Assembly: GCA_003488325.1 (NCBI GenBank)
Contig: DNLZ01000251.1
Span: 1-7,682 of the forward strand
Direction of reading: 5' to 3'
DNA: 7,682 bases
Origin: Planctomycetaceae bacterium
GTDB taxonomy: Bacteria; Planctomycetota; Planctomycetia; Pirellulales; UBA1268
Part shown: positions 1 through 5,437 of the stretch, piece by piece
Position numbering within the stretch: position 1 is the stretch's first letter
Layout of the letters: each line of letters starts with the position of its first letter
Notes under the pieces: model-generated
The model's database searches: none
What the model was told of the DNA's origin: nothing
The model's input: the letters and a program-made list of their open reading frames with translations, nothing else
Program-made: the position numbers and the translations under genes

Positions 1-149
1 TGGGTAGGCGAAGGGGGTCGGCGAACGCTCGAGGAGCATTGGGCCGCGGCGGCCCACGCGACGAGACTTTTGCCGCCCCCGAGCCGGCGACACACGTATC
101 TCGGATGCGCTCGAGCAGGCTGGTCGATACCAGCTCGATTGATCGCAGG
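1..149. other. Left-edge stretch without a confident gene
   Basis: No convincing coding region is visible here apart from a possible minus-strand ATG at position 39, which would give a protein beginning MLLERSPTPFAYP and running off the left edge. That start has no Shine-Dalgarno site and only 13 codons are visible, so I do not call it a gene. A perfect inverted repeat TGGGCC-GCGGC-GGCCCA lies at 40-56, just upstream of that ATG. A second hairpin at 111-138 is listed separately. The long plus-strand open frame that begins here is antisense to the gene at 150-893 and reads as a high-GC shadow. Confidence 0.4.
111..138 (-). terminator. Hairpin just past the end of the first gene (weak terminator candidate)
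   Basis: TCGAGC at 111-116 pairs with GCTCGA at 133-138. Inside, TGGT pairs with ACCA around a CGAT loop; alternatively GCTGGT pairs with ACCAGC at 119-124/129-134. The hairpin begins about a dozen bases after the minus-strand stop codon at 150-152, where a terminator would sit. No T-run follows on the minus strand, so it is not a classical intrinsic terminator. It could be an RNA 3'-end stabiliser or part of a Rho-dependent terminator. Confidence 0.3.
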
Positions 150-893
150 TCACTTGAGCGAGATGGTCCTCGCCAGCGGCTTGAGGATCTGTTCGACCAC
201 GCATGTGTCCACCACCTCGCGGGCGAGCTGCGCGAGCCGCTCGGTGACCTCGACGAACGTGGTCTGCGGCTCGAGGCTGCCGTACTGTCGGGCCGTCACG
301 TAGACGCTCAGCTGTTCCTCGTTGAACTCGCCGGTCCGCACCTGGAACGCGTTCGTCCGCGTCTCGGTGCTGACGCGCACCTGGACGCGACAGTCCTCGT
401 CGAGGCTCATGGTCAGCGAGGGCTCGTAGTTGATCACACGTCCGCCGGGCATCTCACCGACGCGGTCGAAGGCGGCGCCGACTCCCAGCGCCTCGGCCAG
501 CAGGGCGTTGTGGTTCCCGCGGAAGGCGAAGTCGAACCCGAAGAGCACGTCGAGGGCCTCGCAGTCGAGCGGGCTCACCGAGAGATACGCCGGCGCCAGG
601 TCGAGCACGAGGCGATGCTGCTCGAGCGCCGCCTCGATCGAGGGCGGATTCACCTGGCCCGAGCAGAGTCGCTTCGCCTCCACGGCGGCCCAGCGATACC
701 GTCCCTGCTCCTTGTCCTCCTCGAGCACATAGTCCCGCTTGTCCCGGCAGTAGAACTTCCGCATCGACGGATAGTGGCGCTGCACCCGCTCAAAGTACTG
801 CAGGATCGTCTCGCGGTGGGACGGCAGCTCCATCTCGGTGGCCAGGTTGACGTTCACGTAGAAGTCATCGGCCAACGAGGCATAGGCTGCCAT
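150..893 (-). CDS. Conserved hypothetical protein, 247 aa (planctomycete-type)
   Basis: I recognise the style of this protein from planctomycete genomes but know no assigned function. It is probably cytoplasmic: there is no signal peptide or membrane segment. The N-terminal half is rich in acidic and aromatic residues (LADDFYVNVNLATEMELPS at residues 7-25, YVLEEDKEQGRYRW at 55-68). The middle carries SVSPLDCEALDVLFGFDF (105-122) followed by RGNHN (125-129). The C-terminal part alternates charged and hydrophobic residues as in beta strands (VQVRVSTETRTNAFQVRTGEF, about 170-190, then QLSVYVTARQYGSL) and ends in a helix-like segment (VTERLAQLAREVVDTCVVEQILKPL). The start is well supported: AGGAG lies 8 nt upstream of the ATG and a near-consensus promoter lies about 60 bases upstream. 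The gene appears monocistronic and is divergent from the small gene at 1050. The gene call is firm; the function is unknown. Confidence 0.93.
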   Translation of the reverse strand: MAAYASLADDFYVNVNLATEMELPSHRETILQYFERVQRHYPSMRKFYCRDKRDYVLEEDKEQGRYRWAAVEAKRLCSGQVNPPSIEAALEQHRLVLDLAPAYLSVSPLDCEALDVLFGFDFAFRGNHNALLAEALGVGAAFDRVGEMPGGRVINYEPSLTMSLDEDCRVQVRVSTETRTNAFQVRTGEFNEEQLSVYVTARQYGSLEPQTTFVEVTERLAQLAREVVDTCVVEQILKPLARTISLK

Positions 894-901
894 GGCGGTC
901 T

Positions 902-906
902 CTCCT
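902..906 (-). promoter_or_regulatory. Shine-Dalgarno site of the 150-893 gene
   Basis: Read on the minus strand the sequence is AGGAG, 8 nt upstream of the ATG at 893. This is near-ideal and fixes the start of the conserved hypothetical protein. Confidence 0.8.
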
Positions 907-954
907 GGACGGTCGGCGGGGAGCCGCTGCGCGATCCCCCGAGCAAAGCCCTGA

Positions 955-984
955 AGTATAGAAAAGCCTGTTTCAGCGTGTCAA
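955..984 (-). promoter_or_regulatory. Sigma70-type promoter for the 150-893 gene
   Basis: On the minus strand a perfect -35 box TTGACA (979-984) is separated by 18 nt from a -10 box TATACT (955-960), one base from TATAAT. It stands in an AT-richer island inside very GC-rich DNA. A transcript would start near 948 and carry a leader of about 55 nt ending in a good Shine-Dalgarno site. This is the strongest promoter candidate in the window and suggests housekeeping, fairly strong expression. Confidence 0.72.
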
Positions 985-1049
985 AACACCGCACGCGCGC
1001 CCGCTGCTGGCGTCGACCGACAGCGTCTGCCATAGTATGAGAGACGTGT

Positions 1050-1397
1050 GTGGGGCAGCCCAAAGCCGTCCACGACGACGTCGGCCAGCTCTGTTCCCCC
1101 ACAGCATCTTCGGCTCAGCCTTCCCCTCGCCCGGCTCGAGCGTCCCTGCCGGGTACCGCCATGCCCTCCGGCCCTGCGATGCCTCCCGGCTCCGCCTCGG
1201 CAGACAGCGCGTCCATTCCCGACGATCGGCTCACGATCGAGCGGCGTGGAGACGACGTCCTCGTCGTACGCGTCCGGTCGGCAGGAGCCGAGCACGAACG
1301 CCTCCCGGACGCCGTGTTCTCGTTTCGCTGCGGAGATCCGCAGTACGCCTACTGGTTGGATCGGGTGAATCGCCGCAGGAGTGACGGCCCGCGCTGA
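1050..1397 (+). CDS. Small hypothetical protein (78-115 aa)
   Basis: A short plus-strand gene fits between the divergent promoter region and the convergent rho gene. The listed start is a GTG preceded by a weak GAGAG; an ATG at 1161 would give 78 residues and is equally possible, because the first roughly 50 residues are low-complexity Ser/Pro/Ala. The C-terminal part looks like a folded small domain: DDRLTIERRGDDVLVVRVRS (residues 58-77) resembles a beta hairpin, followed by FSFRCGDPQYAYWLDRVNRR (about 90-109). Codon third positions from 1161 on are mostly G or C, as in the neighbouring genes. A weak -10-like TAGTAT lies at 1033-1038 without a clear -35 box. It ends 44 bases from the 3' end of rho, tail to tail. 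I do not recognise a function. It could be spurious, but the low-complexity-then-compact pattern argues for a real gene. Confidence 0.5.
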   Translation: MGQPKAVHDDVGQLCSPTASSAQPSPRPARASLPGTAMPSGPAMPPGSASADSASIPDDRLTIERRGDDVLVVRVRSAGAEHERLPDAVFSFRCGDPQYAYWLDRVNRRRSDGPR

Positions 1398-1441
1398 TCC
1401 GAGGCGCGGCCCTGCGTCAGCCTTCCGCGTCCGGACGGCCG

Positions 1442-2812
1442 TCAATCGTCCCCGCGCGAGCTGGCGATCAGCGAGATGAACTCGCGATTGCTCTTGAACT
1501 TCGCGAGCTGCTTCGTGAGCTGCTCCATGGCATCGACGTGGTGCATGCTCGACAGGGTGCGTCGCAGCATGCTCACGGCGTGGAGCGTGTTCGCGTCGAG
1601 CAGCTTCTCCTCGCGGCGCGTGCCCGACTGCGAGATGTCGATCGCGGGCCAGACCCGCCGGTCGGCCAGCTTCCGGTCGAGCACCAGCTCCATGTTGCCC
1701 GTGCCCTTGAACTCCTGAAAGATCAGCTCGTCCATCCGGCTGCCCGTGTCGATCAGCGCGGTCGCGACGATCGTCAGGGAGCCGCCCTCCTCGAACACCC
1801 GCGCCGTGGCGAACAGCTTCTTGGGGATGTCGAGCGCCTTGATGTCGACGCCGCCCGACATCGTGCGGCCGGTGTTGCCGACCCACTTGTTGAAGGCTCG
1901 CGCCATCCGGGTGATCGAGTCCATCAGGAGAAACACGTCCTTGCCCGCCTCGGCCATCCGCTTGCAGCGTTCGATGACCAGCTGCGAGAGTCGGACGTGG
2001 CTCTCCACGTCGCAGTCGAGGCTGCTGGCGAGCACCTCCCCCTTCACCGACCGCCGCATGTCGGTGACCTCCTCGGGTCGCTCGTCGATGAGCAGCATGA
2101 CGAGCGTCAGCTCGGGATGGTTCTGCGAGATCGCCTGCGACACCTGCTGTAGCAGCACCGTCTTGCCGGTGCGCGGAGGCGCCACGATGAGCGCCCGCTG
2201 CCCCTTCCCGAGCGGCGTGAGCAGGTCCATCACCCGGGTCGTGATCGGCTGCTGTCCCGTCTCCAGCCGCAGCCACGTCTCCGGATTGATGGGCGTGAGC
2301 TGATCGAACGTCTTGACGTTGACGTACTCATCCGGGGGCATGCCTTCGACCGACTCGATCTCGCGCACCCGCGGCCCCTGCTGCCGCCGCGCCGGTTGCA
2401 CGAGCGCCTTGATGAACACGCCCTCGCGCAGGCGGTAGCGCTCGATCATCGGGGCGGGGACGAAGGGATCGGTGCGTTCGCGGTTGTAGTTCGTCTCGGC
2501 ACTCCGCAGGAAGCCGTAGCCATTGGGGTGCATCTCGAGGACGCCGGCGCCCGTTTCCAGGGGAATCGGCTCCCCGTTCTCCGTGACCTCCGGCTCGGGC
2601 TCCGGGGCCCGCATGCCCTCGCTGTCCATGCCGACAGCACCCGCGCCTGCGGGCGCCGGACCGGGACCGCCCGGGCGGCGAAACCGTCCCCGCCTGCGAC
2701 CGCCGTACCCACCGCCACCGGGCGGATAGCCCTGGCCCGCTCCACCCGGGGGATAGGCTCCAGGACCGCCATAGCCTGACTGCCGCCCCCTCGATCGCCT
2801 CCGCTTCGACAT
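1442..2812 (-). CDS. rho: Transcription termination factor Rho
   Basis: Rho is a hexameric RNA-dependent ATPase that translocates along untranslated RNA and releases RNA polymerase. The 456-residue protein matches the family throughout its core. The cold-shock-type primary RNA site covers about 88-158 (GVLEMHPNGYGFLRS, aromatic Y99 and F101). The motor domain has Walker A APPRTGKT (211-218), LLIDERPEE with catalytic Glu E244, Walker B VFLLMDS (293-299), the Q-loop near 311-323, the R-loop GSRMDE (R359 where E. coli has K326) and the arginine finger in SGTRREE (R399). All key residues are present, so it should be active. The usual N-terminal Rho_N helical domain is missing; residues 1-60 are Gly/Pro/Arg/Tyr-rich and basic instead. 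The start is ATG at 2812 with GGAGGG 12 nt upstream. No neighbour shares its strand directly upstream or downstream, so it is probably transcribed alone, perhaps with a long leader. Confidence 0.98.
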   Translation of the reverse strand: MSKRRRSRGRQSGYGGPGAYPPGGAGQGYPPGGGGYGGRRRGRFRRPGGPGPAPAGAGAVGMDSEGMRAPEPEPEVTENGEPIPLETGAGVLEMHPNGYGFLRSAETNYNRERTDPFVPAPMIERYRLREGVFIKALVQPARRQQGPRVREIESVEGMPPDEYVNVKTFDQLTPINPETWLRLETGQQPITTRVMDLLTPLGKGQRALIVAPPRTGKTVLLQQVSQAISQNHPELTLVMLLIDERPEEVTDMRRSVKGEVLASSLDCDVESHVRLSQLVIERCKRMAEAGKDVFLLMDSITRMARAFNKWVGNTGRTMSGGVDIKALDIPKKLFATARVFEEGGSLTIVATALIDTGSRMDELIFQEFKGTGNMELVLDRKLADRRVWPAIDISQSGTRREEKLLDANTLHAVSMLRRTLSSMHHVDAMEQLTKQLAKFKSNREFISLIASSRGDD

Positions 2813-2824
2813 GGATGCGGTTTA

Positions 2825-2830
2825 CCCTCC
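2825..2830 (-). promoter_or_regulatory. rho: Shine-Dalgarno site of rho
   Basis: GGAGGG on the minus strand lies 12 nt upstream of the rho ATG. The motif is strong but the spacing is longer than usual. No better start codon lies between it and the ATG, so the start at 2812 stands. Confidence 0.55.
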
Positions 2831-3322
2831 GCGAGACAGTGAAAGAAATCCGAAACTCACCGGACACTCATCCCAGTGCGCCGCCCAACGACCGTCGAAG
2901 CGTGACTCACGATGTGTGGGCCTACGTCCTGCGGAATGGCACACGCCCGTGGGAAGCACCGCCCGCTTCGTGGAACGCCCGAAACCACGTGCCATCCGGC
3001 ACAGGCAAGGGTCGGCTCCCTGACGGACGGACTCTCAGCCCGTTGCCGAACACCGAACGACGTACACCGACGTCGGAGGGGCCGAAACACCTGGCTTGAT
3101 CGTGGCGGCGCAGTTGTCGCTGACTGCCGTGGCCGACGGCCACACGCGCCACTCTCCCCGCTTTTCCCGACCCCGAATCTTCCTGCTATTCCCCCGCCGG
3201 CCGAACACGTGCAGCCGGGCGGACACGATTCGCGTCACCCGGCCTGTCTCACCCGCAGCTCTCCGGTCGGTTCCATGCGGCGGGACGAACCCACTCGATC
3301 GAACCAGGCCAGAGTCCCAGCG

Positions 3323-3351
3323 GCGAAACCGTGCCTGAACCGGTGTTTCGC
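3323..3351 (-). other. Hairpin at the predicted 5' end of a minus-strand transcript
   Basis: GCGAAAC (3323-3329) and GTTTCGC (3345-3351) form a 7-bp stem, and the 15-nt loop between them contains ACCG/CGGT able to pair further. It begins a few bases after the transcription start predicted from the promoter at 3364-3392. It would therefore cap the 5' end of that RNA, either a rho leader or a separate small RNA. The pairing is visible; the role is inference. Confidence 0.35.
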
Positions 3352-3363
3352 GGCGACTTTCCC

Positions 3364-3392
3364 AGTATCCCCACGCTTCGGAATGCTGTCAA
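3364..3392 (-). promoter_or_regulatory. Sigma70-type promoter candidate pointing towards rho
   Basis: On the minus strand TTGACA (3387-3392) is followed after exactly 17 nt by GATACT (3364-3369). The -35 box is perfect and the -10 box keeps the conserved second A and final T. Transcription would begin near 3357 and reach the rho start codon after about 545 nt. I saw no other comparable promoter between here and rho, so this may be its promoter, or that of an independent small RNA. Confidence 0.5.
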
Positions 3393-3661
3393 GCCTGTGC
3401 CGGCCGCAGGGCGACCGTACCCCGCTCGCCGCGAGGTCACTCAGGGTCGGGCAGTTCCACCCAGCGGCGGACTTCACATGCCTTGGCCGTCACCAGGACC
3501 GGCCGACGGGAATGGGGAGGCCTGGGCAAGGAGGGCGCCCCCGCGTCTCGGCGCGCCGGATTTTCGATGCAATTCCTGTGACCGGACCAACCGATACACG
3601 CTGATGCCGGATCGCCACCGGACGCTCAAGGGCCGGTCGACTGATTTCCCGAGGCATCGCC

Positions 3662-5437
3662 ATGCTCTGCTCCAACCCGGTCGTCGCACACGCTCTCCGC
3701 GAGGTGTCCCGCCGCACTCGCCTCGGCCTCGTGATCGCAGCCGCGACGTTCGTCGGCGTCGGAATCCTTGCACACCCGGCGACGGCTGCGGCATGGCATC
3801 CGGGGATCGATGCCGCAGCCGCCGCAGCCGCCGCATCCGGCCGTCCGGTGTTCGCCGTCGTCAGCGCCCGCTGGGCCGGCCAGGAAGCGACGGTCCTCGA
3901 GGAGGTGCTCAACTCCCCCGAGGCCGACGCGGTGATCACCGCATGCTTCGAGCCGGTGCGGGTGGACGCCGACATCGACGCCGCGTTCGTCCGCCAGTGT
4001 GGCATCACGCGGGTTCCCGCCGGGTGCATTCTCACGGCCGACGGGAGCGTGCGCTGCGTCTTCGACATGCCGACGACGACGGTCGAATTCGTCGCGGTCG
4101 TCGCCCGTCTCGCCCAGCAGAACGCCAGGCCGGTGGGCGATGGCTCGGCCGTCGCGAGCCCGGCTGGTCCAGCCCCCGCGGCAGCTTCCGGTTCACCGGA
4201 GAGCATCGATACCAAACGATCCGTGCGCGTGTTCGAGGAGGCCAGCCCGTTCGCCGGCACCGGGCTGGTCGAGAGCGTGCCGAAGCCGCAGGGCTCGATC
4301 TCGGTTGTGACGGCCAAGCTTCGGCGGCTCTCGAGTTTCGCGCGAGCCGAATCCGACGATGGGTCGGCCGTGACCGGGCCCGCCGCGCCGGGCTTTGCCG
4401 ATCATGGCACGCCGGTGAACCACTCGGTCGCCTCGGCGACCGCGCTCGAGGGCATCGCATCGACGGCCGGCATCGACGAACCGATGCTTTCCTCGGCCCC
4501 ACCGGGATGGCCGGCCGAACGGACGGGACCGCTCGTGTCCGCACCGACCGCACCGCCATCGCGCACGACCATCGAGCCGGTCGGCACCGTCGCGCCCCCG
4601 TCCGCCGTAGCGTCGGGACCATGGATGGACTCCGCGCGACAGCCCTCGCCATCGGTCGATCCGTGGGGTCGGCCCGTGACGACGCCGACCGTCGCCCCCG
4701 CACCGGCCGTGCCGCCGACCGCCGCGCCCGAGCAGCAGCACGCGGCCGCATCCCCCGCGTCGTTCGGTCAGGCTCCGGTCCAACCACAACCGCAGGCCCA
4801 GGCTTCGGGCCAGCAACCGGGCGCGGCCCCCGACTCGGGCACCGTGGCCGATGCCACGCCGACGGAGCCGCAGGAACCGGGGCGCGCCTCCAGCCTGCTG
4901 GCCGCGCTCCAGAAGCCGTTTTCGATCTTCAAGCGATCTACATCCCCGGCTGAGGCGACACCCACGATGCCCCCGGCCCGTCCGCAGCCGGCAGCCGGCA
5001 CGCAGGCGGCAGCTCCGGTGCCGGCCGGTGCCGTCGAGGCTCCCGACGTACACGGGTCGATGCCACTGGGCCTCGAGGGCTACTGCCCCGTGACACTCGT
5101 CGATCACGGCACGTGGGCCGAGGGCCGGGTGCAGTGGGGAGCTCGTCACCGCGGCCGCACCTACCTCTTCGCGGGAGCGGAGCAGCAACAGACGTTCCTT
5201 GCCAACCCCGATCGCTACGCGCCGGCCCTCTCGGGCGACGATCCCGTGCTCGCGATGGAGTCGGGAGCGAGGACGCCGGGTCAGCGCCGCTACGGGGTGA
5301 CCTACCAGTCGCGGATGTACCTCTTCGCGACCCCGGAGACCCGCGCCACCTTCGCCGCCGATCCCACCCGCTATTCCGCCTCGGTGCTCGTCGCCGAGCG
5401 CGGCCGACAGGTGGCCGACGGCACGCGTCGCTACTGA
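3662..5437 (+). CDS. Exported thioredoxin-fold protein with two tandem YHS-like modules
   Basis: The protein has 591 residues; its biological role is unknown. A signal peptide covers 1-44: basic stretch REVSRRTR, hydrophobic LGLVIAAATFVGVGILA, likely cleavage after ATAAA. Residues 45-153 follow the thioredoxin fold (GRPVFAVVSARW, VDADIDAAFVRQCGI, cis-Pro P119 in TRVPAG). Where active thioredoxins have WCGPC it has WAGQE (71-75), so the redox centre is lost. Residues 160-460 are a Pro/Ala/Gln-rich, probably disordered linker, interrupted by a short amphipathic motif LLAALQKPFSIFKR (412-425). Residues 471-573 contain two YHS-like modules repeating with a 52-residue period: P476/P528, YLFA at 501/553, TFLANPDRY at 511 and TFAADPTRY at 563. 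It is probably periplasmic and may act as a scaffold or binding protein. Only a weak GAGG precedes the ATG, but the signal peptide supports the start. It overlaps the end of glpK tail to tail by 7 bases. I recall similar architectures from planctomycetes. Confidence 0.9.
   Translation: MLCSNPVVAHALREVSRRTRLGLVIAAATFVGVGILAHPATAAAWHPGIDAAAAAAAASGRPVFAVVSARWAGQEATVLEEVLNSPEADAVITACFEPVRVDADIDAAFVRQCGITRVPAGCILTADGSVRCVFDMPTTTVEFVAVVARLAQQNARPVGDGSAVASPAGPAPAAASGSPESIDTKRSVRVFEEASPFAGTGLVESVPKPQGSISVVTAKLRRLSSFARAESDDGSAVTGPAAPGFADHGTPVNHSVASATALEGIASTAGIDEPMLSSAPPGWPAERTGPLVSAPTAPPSRTTIEPVGTVAPPSAVASGPWMDSARQPSPSVDPWGRPVTTPTVAPAPAVPPTAAPEQQHAAASPASFGQAPVQPQPQAQASGQQPGAAPDSGTVADATPTEPQEPGRASSLLAALQKPFSIFKRSTSPAEATPTMPPARPQPAAGTQAAAPVPAGAVEAPDVHGSMPLGLEGYCPVTLVDHGTWAEGRVQWGARHRGRTYLFAGAEQQQTFLANPDRYAPALSGDDPVLAMESGARTPGQRRYGVTYQSRMYLFATPETRATFAADPTRYSASVLVAERGRQVADGTRRY
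3812..3835 (+). repeat. Short 9-base tandem repeat encoding poly-alanine
   Basis: The unit GCCGCAGCC occurs 2.7 times and encodes eight alanines (residues 51-58) in the first helix of the thioredoxin fold. Such a repeat can gain or lose units in frame through slippage, changing helix length without breaking the gene. It may equally be plain codon bias in an Ala run. Confidence 0.6.

Larger units (their letters stand above)
2813..3661. other. 849-base gap without a convincing gene
   Basis: All open frames here give Arg/Pro/Ser-rich composition without recognisable motifs, and none has a good ribosome site. The stretch separates the divergent rho (minus) and thioredoxin/YHS (plus) genes, so it must hold both promoters. 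Short hairpins include GTGCC-ATCC-GGCAC (2989-3002), GTGGCC-GAC-GGCCAC (3129-3143), the palindrome CCGACGTCGG (3067-3076) and a larger hairpin at 3323-3351. One good minus-strand promoter-like element lies at 3364-3392. I found no convincing plus-strand promoter for the gene at 3662. I saw no tRNA, and none of the RNase P RNA, SRP RNA or tmRNA signatures I looked for. Confidence 0.6.

Noticed and set aside
1..39. Minus-strand ATG at 39 beginning MLLERSPTPFAYP
   Set aside because: Only 13 codons are visible and there is no ribosome site, so it cannot be supported as a gene from this window.
39..1040. 333-codon plus-strand open frame
   Set aside because: It is antisense to the well-supported gene at 150-893, is full of Arg/Leu/His from reversed GC-rich codons, and has no motif or ribosome site.
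1383..1443. GACGGCC/GGCCGTC inverted repeat and CGTCCGGACG palindrome between the small gene and rho
   Set aside because: The arms are 47 bases apart and no T-run follows on either strand, so it does not read as a terminator.
981..2276. 431-codon minus-strand open frame across rho
   Set aside because: It is an out-of-frame shadow of rho; its residues are reshuffled rho codons rich in Arg/Ala/Gly.
3289..3308. tRNA-like GGTTCGATC on the minus strand
   Set aside because: The bases flanking the TTCGATC loop do not form a T-stem and no acceptor or anticodon arm is found.
3351..3365. GGGAAAGTCGCCG on the minus strand, resembling the RNase P RNA 5' core
   Set aside because: The match is partial and the second conserved core block expected downstream is absent.
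2912..3604. 230-codon plus-strand open frame in the gap before the thioredoxin/YHS gene
   Set aside because: No ribosome site, no motif, Arg/Pro/Ser-rich composition; open frames of this size are expected by chance at this GC content.
3331..4953. 540-codon plus-strand open frame
   Set aside because: It overlaps the signal-peptide-bearing gene at 3662 in another frame and is extremely Arg-rich; typical high-GC shadow.
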